Part shown: piece by piece, positions 43,988 through 51,648 of the stretch
Layout of the letters: every line of letters begins with the position of its first letter
Position numbering within the stretch: the stretch's first letter is position 1
Origin: Lachnospiraceae bacterium UBA7076
GTDB lineage: Bacteria; Bacillota; Clostridia; Lachnospirales; Lachnospiraceae
NCBI GenBank assembly: GCA_002493625.1
Contig: DKZK01000010.1
Span: 84,200 to 148,199, forward strand
Reading direction: 5' to 3'
DNA: 64,000 bases
Notes under the pieces: model-generated
The model's input: the letters and a program-made list of their open reading frames with translations, nothing else
Database searches by the model: none
What the model was told of the DNA's origin: nothing
Position numbers and translations under genes: made by a program

Positions 43988-44016
43988 ATAATATAATTTC
44001 ATTTTTTCATTGTCAA
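43988..44016 (-). promoter_or_regulatory. Promoter of spo0A-like paralog A
   Basis: Minus-strand TTGACA (44011-44016), 17-bp spacer, TATTAT (43988-43993). CTCCATAT / ATATGGAG just downstream can form a hairpin at the 5' end of the RNA. Confidence 0.82.
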
Positions 44017-44046
44017 GGTCGAATTTGCATATTTTACCAATAATAT

Positions 44047-44053
44047 TTCGACA
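44047..44053 (-). promoter_or_regulatory. Exact Spo0A box upstream of paralog A
   Basis: Minus strand TGTCGAA (ATGTCGAAAT), 31 bp upstream of the -35, suited to activation. A second imperfect site GGTCGAA (44018-44024, plus strand) abuts the -35. Confidence 0.68.
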
Positions 44054-44062
44054 TATTGTGAC

Positions 44063-44851
44063 CTAAGCACTTTTCATTTTACTGTCAAGTCTTATCTTAT
44101 CGGCAATAAGCGCTATAAATTCCGAATTTGTAGGCTTTAATTTTCCCTGATTCATTGTATAGCCAAACAGTTCATAAATTGTATCTGTTTTCCCTCTCCC
44201 CCATGCAACCTCAATTGCATGTCTTATTGCCCTTTCAACTCTTGATGAGGTTGTTCCGTACTCCTTAGCAATCGAGGGATATAGCTGCTTTGTTATGGAA
44301 TTTAAAACATCCATGTCACGTACCGCCATGATAATGGAGCTTCTTAAATACTGATAGCCCTTTATATGTGCCGGAACACCGATCTCATGTATTATCTCGG
44401 TAACCTTCCGTTCCAGGTTACTCTCGTAAATTTCATCTGAATTCTCACATATGTGAATCCCTTTTTGTTTTGATTTGGATGTATTTATTATTTCCTGAAA
44501 TAAATCAATTCCGTCTGCCGCTTCATCAATTATGTTTATGTATATATTATTTAATTTTCCCTTGTATATTTTTTCCAAAAATTTTATCTGGCTCATATTG
44601 GCCTTTACAAGAAATTTAAACGGGCAATTTTCCCTTTTATCTATCTCATCCATTATGGCAATGCCATCTAAATTTGGCAGCAATAAATCGATAATTACAA
44701 TGTCAGGATTATATTTTAAAATTCCGTCCATTCCCTCCTGACCATCCGTAAAACAGCCGCAGACATAAAAGTCTTTCTTTGTCTCAAGCATGACCCTTAA
44801 CTCGTTCGCGCTTCTCAAATCATGCTTGATAACAAGTACCTTTATTCTCAT
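44063..44851 (-). CDS. Spo0A-type response regulator, paralog B (degenerate receiver)
   Basis: A 262-residue Spo0A-family protein. The receiver keeps Asp55 in VIIDLLLPNLDG, but the acidic pocket is VIKHD (one acid), the conserved Thr is replaced by Lys83 (FLVKANM) and the conserved Lys of the LKP motif is lost (IYINIIDEAAD). Phospho-switching is therefore doubtful. The DNA-binding domain is intact and nearly identical to paralog A (VPAHIKGYQYLRSSI, SSRVERAIRHAIEVAWGRG, KPTNSEFIALIADKIR). AAAGAGGG precedes the ATG. It lies between xerD and paralog A, each with its own promoter. It could act constitutively or as a competitor or partner of paralog A. Confidence 0.92.
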   Translation of the reverse strand: MRIKVLVIKHDLRSANELRVMLETKKDFYVCGCFTDGQEGMDGILKYNPDIVIIDLLLPNLDGIAIMDEIDKRENCPFKFLVKANMSQIKFLEKIYKGKLNNIYINIIDEAADGIDLFQEIINTSKSKQKGIHICENSDEIYESNLERKVTEIIHEIGVPAHIKGYQYLRSSIIMAVRDMDVLNSITKQLYPSIAKEYGTTSSRVERAIRHAIEVAWGRGKTDTIYELFGYTMNQGKLKPTNSEFIALIADKIRLDSKMKSA

Positions 44852-44886
44852 AACATTTTCCCTCTTTTCATTTTGTTTTCACTGCC

Positions 44887-44915
44887 ATTATAGCTTTGGA
44901 AAATATAGGTAACAA
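44887..44915 (-). promoter_or_regulatory. Promoter of spo0A-like paralog B
   Basis: Minus-strand TTGTTA (44910-44915), 17-bp spacer, perfect TATAAT (44887-44892). Confidence 0.8.
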
Positions 44916-44925
44916 GACCAAAGAG

Positions 44926-44940
44926 GTCGCAAGTTGCGAC
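44926..44940. promoter_or_regulatory. Palindromic site upstream of paralog B promoter
   Basis: GTCGCAAGTTGCGAC, a perfect 7-1-7 palindrome starting 11 bp upstream of the -35. Each half (TGTCGCA on the minus strand, including one flanking base) is a 6/7 match to the 0A box, so it may bind a Spo0A-type dimer. Confidence 0.6.
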
Positions 44941-44967
44941 ACTAGGATTTGACAACATTTTCAGTCA

Positions 44968-45013
44968 AAAAAATAAGGGTACTGTCACACGCAGGTAAAT
45001 TCCTGGTACAACA
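44968..45013. repeat. Degenerate palindrome-family element after xerD
   Basis: GGGTACTGTCACACGCAGG on the left and TGGTACAACAGACCCG on the right form imperfect arms, 12 bp downstream of xerD and upstream of the paralog B promoter. Confidence 0.5.
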
Positions 45014-45024
45014 GACCCGTTATT

Positions 45025-45921
45025 TTATATATTAATATTCATCCTTGCCCTGGGATGCGCCTTATCATATTCCTCTTTTATTTTACTTCTTCTGCTTCTT
45101 AAATATATCTGTGTTGTTGAAATATCCGAGTGCCCTAACATCTCCTGAACTGCCTTTAAATCAGCTCCGTTATTTACAAGATGTGAAGCAAATGAATGTC
45201 TTATCATATGAGGTGTAATTTCCTTGTCTATTCCGGCTTTCTTTGCATAGGATTTTATAAGCTTCCAAAATCCCTGTCTCGTCATCTGTGCGCCCTTCAA
45301 ATTTGTAAACAGATACTCGCTTCCCTCGCACATGCTCTCCCTTGCATTATTTATATAATTTTCCAGAGCAGCTCTCGCTGCATTTTCTATAGGTATAACA
45401 CGTTCCTTATTTGAATCCTTGCATAAAATATAACTCATGGATAAATTTACATCCTCAAGCCTGATTGAAATAAGCTCCGATACTCTCATGCCTGTGGCAT
45501 ATAAAAGCTCAAGCATAGCCTTATCCCTTATCTCCTTTGGCGTCTGCTTTGACGGCTGCTCAAGCAGTAAATTTATCTCCTCAATATTAAGAATCTCCGG
45601 TACCTTCTTTTCTATCTTAGGCGGCTTAATCTGCTCTGTAGGATCAGAAGCAATAACACCTTTTTTCAAGAGATACATAAAGAATGATTTTACACTTGCA
45701 ATGTTTCTCGATATTGTAGCTGATGACATCCCCTGCTTTTCAAGCGACAGTATGTATGAGGAAAGCTCTGTAGAGCTTATTGCCGTTATGGAGACAACAT
45801 CCTTATCCTCAAGGAAAACGCAAAGCTTAATCAAATCTCTTTTATAGGAAGCCATTGTGTTATTACTGGAATGTTTTACTTTATTTAAATAATCAATGTA
45901 ATCATCTACATATTCTCTCAT
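45025..45921 (-). CDS. xerD: Tyrosine site-specific recombinase XerD
   Basis: A 298-residue recombinase that resolves chromosome dimers at dif. The N-terminal SAM-like domain (1-90) and catalytic domain show the tetrad: Arg in TGMRVSELI, His-x-x-Arg in PHMIRHSFASH, His in LGHSDIS, Tyr in TQIYLR. The neighbours nudF and spoIIM-like upstream match Bacillus order, supporting a housekeeping XerD rather than a phage integrase. The downstream neighbour (spo0A-like) is not the usual one. Own promoter with an upstream 0A box. Confidence 0.94.
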   Translation of the reverse strand: MREYVDDYIDYLNKVKHSSNNTMASYKRDLIKLCVFLEDKDVVSITAISSTELSSYILSLEKQGMSSATISRNIASVKSFFMYLLKKGVIASDPTEQIKPPKIEKKVPEILNIEEINLLLEQPSKQTPKEIRDKAMLELLYATGMRVSELISIRLEDVNLSMSYILCKDSNKERVIPIENAARAALENYINNARESMCEGSEYLFTNLKGAQMTRQGFWKLIKSYAKKAGIDKEITPHMIRHSFASHLVNNGADLKAVQEMLGHSDISTTQIYLRSRRSKIKEEYDKAHPRARMNINI

Positions 45922-45954
45922 GAGTAACCCCTCTTAGACCTAACGCATAAGAAC

Positions 45955-45983
45955 ATTATAATGATTAATTTACATAAAATCAA
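45955..45983 (-). promoter_or_regulatory. Predicted promoter of xerD
   Basis: Minus-strand TTGATT (45978-45983), 17-bp spacer, perfect TATAAT (45955-45960). Confidence 0.75.
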
Positions 45984-46021
45984 ACACATTTTTCTGCGAA
46001 AAGTGACGATTTTAAGCCATT

Positions 46022-46028
46022 TTCGACA
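46022..46028 (-). promoter_or_regulatory. Exact Spo0A box upstream of xerD
   Basis: Minus strand TGTCGAA within GTGTGTCGAAAATGG, 39 bp upstream of the xerD -35, in the intergenic gap after the spoIIM-like gene. Confidence 0.6.
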
Positions 46029-46054
46029 CACGGTACAATATAGCCGATTTTAAA

Positions 46055-46609
46055 TTATCCAAGCACCATATATTGATAATATTTAAATAAAAAAAATCTC
46101 GAAAAAAATCCTTCACACATGACCCCAATGGAAAATAATATGGCAAAAAGTATTAAAATTTTTGTTTTTTCGTATCCGTTCCCTGCATAATAATCATACA
46201 GCAACTTTATAATTAAAATATATACTATGTAATGTGGCAGTAAAAAAACGAGAAGAATCATCATGCCGTTCATGCCCAGATAATAGCTTTGAACTGTTGC
46301 CATAATTCCAAACATTCCACTTATAATTACAAGCAGGGTATTATAAACGTATTCTGTCTTAAGCACCTTCATCAGCATCCATATAATGGCAAGCTGTTTC
46401 CCCCGCTTAAATATAATATAAATGATAGACGGCGCCATCCTCGAGGAAAGTACATCTCTCATATCATAAGCCGACAGTGTCAGATATTCAAAGTCCAGTC
46501 CCCTCCTTATAAAAAGATTTATCAAAAAACTCGATAAAAAAATTGTGACAAGAAGTATCACCCTTCTTCCACCCTTATACATATAATTGCTCGTTTCCAC
46601 CGCCTCCAA
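46055..46609 (-). CDS. SpoIIM-like membrane protein
   Basis: A 184-residue protein with about five membrane helices (VILLVTIFLSSFLINLFI, TEYVYNTLLVIISGMFGIM, MMILLVFLLPHYIVYILIIKLL, ILILFAILFSIGVMCEG). The last helix and FSIGVMCEGFFSRF resemble the end of SpoIIM, an engulfment protein working with SpoIID and SpoIIP. Placement between nudF and xerD is the strongest argument. The protein is short and divergent. The frame opens with TTG; the exact start is unclear because GGAGG sits very close to a GTG three codons on, with ATG at codon 10. Confidence 0.55.
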   Translation of the reverse strand: MEAVETSNYMYKGGRRVILLVTIFLSSFLINLFIRRGLDFEYLTLSAYDMRDVLSSRMAPSIIYIIFKRGKQLAIIWMLMKVLKTEYVYNTLLVIISGMFGIMATVQSYYLGMNGMMILLVFLLPHYIVYILIIKLLYDYYAGNGYEKTKILILFAILFSIGVMCEGFFSRFFLFKYYQYMVLG

Positions 46610-46612
46610 AAT

Positions 46613-46644
46613 AAAAATAGAGAGTAAAAATACTCTCTATTTTT
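46613..46644 (-). terminator. Terminator of nudF
   Basis: AAAAATAGAGAGTA / TACTCTCTATTTTT with a 4-nt loop, then TTTTATTTT on the minus strand. It begins at the nudF stop codon and lies 4 bp before the spoIIM-like frame, so the latter needs read-through or another promoter. Confidence 0.88.
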
Positions 46645-47210
46645 TATGATTTTAAGTTCTTTATTATTCCACTATTTCGCATGTGTTTGTAAGCAAAAAG
46701 TGCTAAAATAGTTTTACTGTCCACAATTGTTCCATCAAACACAAGCCCTATCGCTTCATCCACGGAAAGCTTAACCACATCGATAAATTCATCCGGATCA
46801 AGCTTTATATTTCCACGTTTGAGCCCTGTCCCTATATAGATATCGGTTTTCTCATCAAATGTGCCTATAGCTGACACAGCATTCGTAACATGATAAATTT
46901 CCGTGGGAACAAATCCGGTTTCCTCCTCTGCCTCGCGAACCGCACAGTCACTTCCCAGCTCTCCTGCATAGGAATATCCGCCTGCCGGAATTTCCATGTC
47001 AACAGCATTTATGGAATTTCTGTACTGCCTTACCAGATAGGTATTTTCCTCACTGTCAACCAGAAGCACCCCGGCTCCTCCACGGGTTTTATGTTTTATA
47101 TAATCATAGCACACTGTTTTCCCGTCAGGGGTCTCAAGATAATCCTTATAAAGCGCAACTATTTTTGCATCATATGCAAGCTCCAATTTTTTTCTTTTAA
47201 ATTCAACCAT
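46644..47210 (-). CDS. nudF: Nudix hydrolase, ADP-ribose pyrophosphatase type
   Basis: A 188-residue enzyme expected to split ADP-ribose into AMP and ribose 5-phosphate. The Nudix box is perfect: G in GYSYAGE, then LGSDCAV and REAEEETGF. The downstream segment ETGFVPTEIYHV and PDEFIDVVKL fits the ADP-ribose group. AAGAGG precedes the ATG. It lies upstream of the spoIIM-like gene and xerD as in Bacillus. Confidence 0.93.
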   Translation of the reverse strand: MVEFKRKKLELAYDAKIVALYKDYLETPDGKTVCYDYIKHKTRGGAGVLLVDSEENTYLVRQYRNSINAVDMEIPAGGYSYAGELGSDCAVREAEEETGFVPTEIYHVTNAVSAIGTFDEKTDIYIGTGLKRGNIKLDPDEFIDVVKLSVDEAIGLVFDGTIVDSKTILALFAYKHMRNSGIIKNLKS

Positions 47211-47267
47211 AACAACCTCTTAACAACTTAAATTATAACCATGAGTAGTTCTGCTTAAATTAAGAAA

Positions 47268-47289
47268 GGGTGTGGAATAATCCACACCC
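47268..47289 (-). terminator. Terminator of rny
   Basis: GGGTGTGGA / TCCACACCC with loop ATAA, then TTTCTT on the minus strand, 7 bp after the rny stop. Confidence 0.85.
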
Positions 47290-47295
47290 CATAAC

Positions 47296-48837
47296 TTATT
47301 TTGCATAATCCGTAACACGCGATTCTCTGATAAGATTTACCTTTATCTGACCCGGATATTCAAGCTCAGCTTCAATCTGCTTTGAAATATCTCTTGCCAA
47401 AAGTACCATATCGGCATCACTTATCTGCTCTGGAACTACCATAACGCGAATCTCTCTACCTGCCTGAATAGCAAAAGTCTTATCAACACCCTTAAATCCA
47501 TTTGCAATGTCTTCAAGTGATTTAAGGCGTGTGGTGTAAGTTTCCAACGTCTCACGTCTCGCTCCCGGTCTTGCAGCTGAAATTGTATCTGCCGCCTGAA
47601 CGATACATGCTATTAAACTTTGCGGTTCAACATCTCCATGGTGAGATTCAACTGCATTTATAACAGTTGCTGATTCCTTATACTTTCTGCATAAGTCAAC
47701 ACCAATGGATACATGGGAACCTTCCATTTCATGATCAATTGATTTTCCAATATCGTGCAACAAGCCTGCACGTTTAGCCAAACGAACATCAAGTCCAAGT
47801 TCGCCGGCAAGGAGCCCCGAAAGCTGGGCAACCTCAATAGAATGTTTTAAAGCATTCTGTCCATAGCTTGTCCTGAATTTCATCTTTCCTAACAAACGAA
47901 CCAATTCCGGATGAATACCGTGTACTCCTACTTCAAGAGTGGCAGCTTCACCCTCCTCCTTCATCATGGTCTCGACCTCTCTTTGAGCCTTCTCAACCAT
48001 TTCTTCAATCCGTGCCGGATGAATTCTTCCATCGATAATAAGCTTCTCAAGGGCTATCCTTGCAACCTCTCTCCTTACAGGATCAAAGCTTGACAGGATA
48101 ACTGCCTCCGGAGTATCATCTATAATAAGATCAACACCTGTCATAGTCTCAAGGGTTCTGATATTTCTACCCTCCCTGCCTATGATTCTTCCTTTCATCT
48201 CATCATTCGGCAACTGAACCAAGGATATAGTTGTTTCAGAAACATGGTCTGCCGCACATTTTTGTATGGCAGTTACAACATAATCCTTAGCCTTCTTGTC
48301 TGCTTCTTCCTTTGCTCGTGTTTCTAATTCTTTGATCATGACTGCAGTTTCGTGTTTAACTTCGTCTTCAACAGTCTTTAATAAGTATTCCTTTGCTTGT
48401 TCAGAGGTAAGTCCGGAGATTCTCTCCAGTTCCTGAGTTCTTTTTGCTTCCAAATCAGCAATCTCACTTTTGATGGCATTAAGCTCATTTTCACGCTTAT
48501 TAAGAGCAGCTTCCTTCTTTTCTATAGCCTCGCTCTTACGGTCCAGATTTTCCTCTCTTGAAAGAACTCTCTTTTCCATGCGCTGAAGCTCATTACGACG
48601 ATCCTTAACCTCTTTATCGATTTCATTTTTCGTCTTAAGAGCCTCCTCTTTAGCCTCAAGAAGTGTCTCGCGTTTTTTTGCCTCGGCACTTTTCAGTGCT
48701 TCATCTATAATCTCTCTAGCCTTGTCCTCAGCCTTACCCACTTTTGCTTCCGCAATGTTCTTTCGATATGCAACAGCAATAAACCAAGTGGCAACTACAG
48801 CAACAACCAGAGCTATTCCAAAGATTACATATGGCAT
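47296..48837 (-). CDS. rny: Ribonuclease Y
   Basis: A membrane-anchored endoribonuclease starting bulk mRNA decay in Firmicutes. The 513-residue protein has an N-terminal membrane helix (VIFGIALVVAVVATWFIAVA), a long coiled coil (to about 200), a KH domain (GRIIGREGRNIRTLE) and an HD domain (LLHDIGKSIDHEMEGSH) ending in ELEYPGQIKVNLIRE. The ATG of MPYVIFGI was chosen; AAGGAGG lies 11 bp upstream, and a GTG four codons earlier overlaps that site. It has the usual context after recA-recX. Confidence 0.96.
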   Translation of the reverse strand: MPYVIFGIALVVAVVATWFIAVAYRKNIAEAKVGKAEDKAREIIDEALKSAEAKKRETLLEAKEEALKTKNEIDKEVKDRRNELQRMEKRVLSREENLDRKSEAIEKKEAALNKRENELNAIKSEIADLEAKRTQELERISGLTSEQAKEYLLKTVEDEVKHETAVMIKELETRAKEEADKKAKDYVVTAIQKCAADHVSETTISLVQLPNDEMKGRIIGREGRNIRTLETMTGVDLIIDDTPEAVILSSFDPVRREVARIALEKLIIDGRIHPARIEEMVEKAQREVETMMKEEGEAATLEVGVHGIHPELVRLLGKMKFRTSYGQNALKHSIEVAQLSGLLAGELGLDVRLAKRAGLLHDIGKSIDHEMEGSHVSIGVDLCRKYKESATVINAVESHHGDVEPQSLIACIVQAADTISAARPGARRETLETYTTRLKSLEDIANGFKGVDKTFAIQAGREIRVMVVPEQISDADMVLLARDISKQIEAELEYPGQIKVNLIRESRVTDYAK

Positions 48838-48954
48838 ACTCAGGAGCACCTCCTTATTTAATTTTTAATGTACGAGTGTACAACAGTTAAATATTATACT
48901 TTTTTTATAGATGTGTCAAGAAATAATATTGTTTTTTATGCAAAAATAACAAAA

Positions 48955-49419
48955 CTAAAAAAATTTATCTTCCTTTACAAGTGAATTTATGGCATTTGAT
49001 ATATCCTCATAGGCATATCCTCGTCTTGCCATATACCCCTGCGCTTTTCTTCTTGTTGCCAAATCGGATAAATCACTGTAGCGTGCAGAAAGCACCTTTT
49101 TAATATCAGAATATTCGTCAAAATCTGCCATATCGAGCTTACTCTCAATTATATCCCTTGATATTCCTTTTTGTGAAAGCTTAAGAGCTATAAGCCTTGC
49201 GCCCATTTTCCCTTTTTTGCTTCTGATATAGGAAAGGGCATAGCGCTCATCATCAATGTACCCATAGCCGGCAAGCCTGCCTATGGCAGCATCAATATCC
49301 TTTACGCCATACCCTTTATCAGACAGCTTATCTCTCAGCTCTTTTTCCGTACGATCCTTGTACGTAAGATAATAAACTGCCGTATCAAAAGCACTGTACC
49401 TTGCTTTTGAGTTATTCAT
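48955..49419 (-). CDS. recX: Regulatory protein RecX
   Basis: A 154-residue modulator that inhibits RecA filaments. Three-helix repeats are visible: YLTYKDRTEKELRDKLSDKG, AIGRLAGYGYIDDERYALSYI and a C-terminal ARRGYAYEDISNAIN. It begins 6 bp after the recA stop, so they are almost certainly co-transcribed. Confidence 0.92.
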   Translation of the reverse strand: MNNSKARYSAFDTAVYYLTYKDRTEKELRDKLSDKGYGVKDIDAAIGRLAGYGYIDDERYALSYIRSKKGKMGARLIALKLSQKGISRDIIESKLDMADFDEYSDIKKVLSARYSDLSDLATRRKAQGYMARRGYAYEDISNAINSLVKEDKFF

Positions 49420-49424
49420 AATTA

Positions 49425-50510
49425 CTATTTATCGTCTCCTGTTTTATCGTTATTTTTATTGCCGTTTTTATCATTATATTTTTGATTGTTATCCGTTTCA
49501 CCACCATCAGAGTCTCCGCCAAATCCGCACTTTGCCCTTACAAGAGCCTCAATCTCAGTCATCAATTCAGGATGCTCGGACAAATAAATCTTAGTATTCT
49601 CACGTCCCTGACCAATTTTCTCTCCATTATACGAATACCATGCTCCTGATTTAACCACAACATCATGTAAAACCGCAAGGTCGAGAATATCCCCCTCTCT
49701 TGAAATGCCCTTTCCAAACATAATATCAAATTCTGCTTCTTTGAATGGAGGCGCAACCTTATTCTTAACAACCTTTACCCTTGTCCTGTTACCTACAACC
49801 TCACCGCCGACCTTTAATGTTTCGATTCTTCTCACGTCAAGTCTGACGGAGGAATAAAATTTAAGGGCGCGGCCTCCTGTAGTTGTCTCAGGATTACCAA
49901 ACATAACTCCCACCTTCTCACGGAGCTGATTAATAAATATAACGACGCAATTTGACTTGCTTATAATACCTGTAAGCTTTCTTAAAGCCTGTGACATAAG
50001 CCTTGCCTGAAGTCCCACATGGGAATCTCCCATATCACCGTCTATCTCCGCTTTGGGAACAAGAGCCGCAACAGAGTCGACGATAATGACATCAACCGCA
50101 CCGGAACGAACCATCGTCTCCGTTATCTCCAAAGCCTGTTCTCCGTTATCAGGCTGTGATATGTAAAGATTATCAATGTCCACGCCTATATGGGATGCAT
50201 ATACGGGATCAAGCGCATGCTCTGCATCAATAAAGCCTGCTATGCCTCCCATCTTCTGTATCTCTGCAACCACATGCAGTGCAACCGTAGTCTTACCGCT
50301 GGATTCAGGTCCGTAAATCTCAACGACCCTTCCCCTTGGCATACCGCCCAATCCCAAAGCCAAATCAAGACTTAATGAACCGGTAGGAACAACCTCTATA
50401 TTCATATTGGCAGATTTATCGCCCAGCTTCATAACCGAGCCCTTGCCGAACTGCTTCTCTATCTGTGCCAGGGCAGCATCAAGTGCCTTTATCTTCTCTT
50501 CGCTTGCCAT
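49425..50510 (-). CDS. recA: Recombinase RecA
   Basis: A 361-residue DNA strand-exchange ATPase and LexA co-protease. Walker A is GPESSGKTT, Walker B VDVIIVDSVAAL, and VIFINQLREKVGVMFGNPETTTGG is the L2 region. The C-terminus is Asp/Asn/Lys-rich (GNKNNDKTGDDK) as in many Clostridia. A promoter lies between two LexA-type boxes. AGGAGG precedes the ATG. Confidence 0.98.
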   Translation of the reverse strand: MASEEKIKALDAALAQIEKQFGKGSVMKLGDKSANMNIEVVPTGSLSLDLALGLGGMPRGRVVEIYGPESSGKTTVALHVVAEIQKMGGIAGFIDAEHALDPVYASHIGVDIDNLYISQPDNGEQALEITETMVRSGAVDVIIVDSVAALVPKAEIDGDMGDSHVGLQARLMSQALRKLTGIISKSNCVVIFINQLREKVGVMFGNPETTTGGRALKFYSSVRLDVRRIETLKVGGEVVGNRTRVKVVKNKVAPPFKEAEFDIMFGKGISREGDILDLAVLHDVVVKSGAWYSYNGEKIGQGRENTKIYLSEHPELMTEIEALVRAKCGFGGDSDGGETDNNQKYNDKNGNKNNDKTGDDK

Positions 50511-50526
50511 ATAATACCTCCTGTTT

Positions 50527-50540
50527 TGAACATATGTTTG
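50527..50540. promoter_or_regulatory. LexA (SOS) box, start-proximal
   Basis: TGAACATATGTTTG, 12 of 14 matches to the Firmicute consensus CGAACATATGTTCG, just downstream of the recA start point. Confidence 0.8.
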
Positions 50541-50548
50541 TTTTTTAT

Positions 50549-50577
50549 AATATAATACACGAAACTTAATTTGTCAA
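50549..50577 (-). promoter_or_regulatory. Promoter of recA-recX
   Basis: Minus-strand TTGACA (50572-50577), 17-bp spacer, TATATT (50549-50554). Confidence 0.85.
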
Positions 50578-50586
50578 TACATTTAT

Positions 50587-50600
50587 CGAATTTATGTTCG
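50587..50600. promoter_or_regulatory. LexA (SOS) box, upstream
   Basis: CGAATTTATGTTCG, 12 of 14 matches to the consensus, 10 bp upstream of the recA -35. The two boxes flank the promoter. Confidence 0.75.
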
Positions 50601-50746
50601 ATATTTTATGTATTTACTTTCACAGCCGTCGGCTGCCTGCATGTTCTGGATTATTTGTATGCACAATTATTTTAACCTGAGAAGCCATATCATGTAAAGC
50701 TACAAATTGTATAATTCACTTTACAATATGTATGCCATATCATCAA

Positions 50747-50983
50747 TCATTGTGAAATCATTTTTTTTGCATCACTTTTTTTAATTTTGGTCTTTTCACC
50801 GCAACCGGGGCAGACAACAAAATAGCTTTTCCAAAGAGGAATTAATGGTATAAAAAACAGAGTAAACCATGTCCAATGTCTTATAACTGCATGTCCGGTC
50901 TGTGCCCGGCAATGTCCGCACACAGCCGCCTGATGTACATTACCAAGCTGTTTTACAAATATTTTGGTTCCATAAAAAATCAT
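50747..50983 (-). CDS. Small zinc-ribbon protein
   Basis: A 78-residue protein with two zinc-knuckle pairs (CGHC at about 22 and CPGCG at about 58) around an aromatic/hydrophobic segment (WFTLFFIPLIPLWKSYFVV) that may touch the membrane. Fits the zinc-ribbon_15 type. It lies 26 bp after the DUF805 gene, probably in the BlaI-controlled run. Function unknown. Confidence 0.75.
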   Translation of the reverse strand: MIFYGTKIFVKQLGNVHQAAVCGHCRAQTGHAVIRHWTWFTLFFIPLIPLWKSYFVVCPGCGEKTKIKKSDAKKMISQ

Positions 50984-51009
50984 AATTTTTCTCCTTTATC
51001 ATTTTATAT

Positions 51010-51570
51010 TTATAATATTTGAAACAAAATTACCATAATTATAATTGTACTTATAAGACTTATCAAAAACAGAAGGAACATATTTTTTGCCCACTTTTTC
51101 TTATGATGAAGCTGTTCTTCCGTTATCCGGCAGTCAACAAAATATGCCGGCTGTGTCATATAAGCGGTCTTGTCTCCCGTATTCATCAAATCATCATTTT
51201 TACTCTGTAGTCCCCATTTATTGTCGACAGCGCTGTCTTTTTTCAGTATCAAAAGCTTAATAAGAAAACCGATACCCAAAGGCGTAAAAATGATGCAAAA
51301 AATCAAAGACGTAAGAGAATATCCCACGTCGTGGAATCTTCTTAACTGCAGGGACAACATTGGAATCACCAGCATAAATATGCATGAAATTGCAATACAT
51401 GACATAATACCTCCCACCACTTCATTATTACCCTGAATTATAACAAGAGAAATTCCAATAAATATAATATAAATAAACAGACCCAGCCTGTATGCCTGCC
51501 AAAATTCCCTCTTACTGATTCTGCCATTAAAATTAAATGCATGTTCCCACATGTCAATAAACGACTTCAT
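51010..51570 (-). CDS. DUF805 family membrane protein
   Basis: A 186-residue membrane protein. The N-terminus FNFNGRISKREFWQAY and QLRRFHDVGYS are the DUF805 hallmarks; four or five helices are visible (LFIYIIFIGISLVII, MSCIAISCIFMLVIPML, LIFCIIFTPLGIGFLIKLLIL, MFLLFLISLISTIIIMVIL). Unlike most members it has an extra helix at the C-terminus. AGGAGG precedes the ATG at 51570. Function unknown. Confidence 0.88.
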   Translation of the reverse strand: MKSFIDMWEHAFNFNGRISKREFWQAYRLGLFIYIIFIGISLVIIQGNNEVVGGIMSCIAISCIFMLVIPMLSLQLRRFHDVGYSLTSLIFCIIFTPLGIGFLIKLLILKKDSAVDNKWGLQSKNDDLMNTGDKTAYMTQPAYFVDCRITEEQLHHKKKWAKNMFLLFLISLISTIIIMVILFQIL

Positions 51571-51648
51571 AAAAAACCTCCTGTTATGTTTTAATGCATA
51601 TGTACCGCTCATATTGCTGATATTTGCAGACAGTCAATATGTCGATTA

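Noticed and set aside
45025..45921. Tyrosine recombinase as a sign of a mobile element
   Set aside because: Length, motifs and the nudF/spoIIM-like neighbours match housekeeping XerD; no att repeats or phage genes are nearby.
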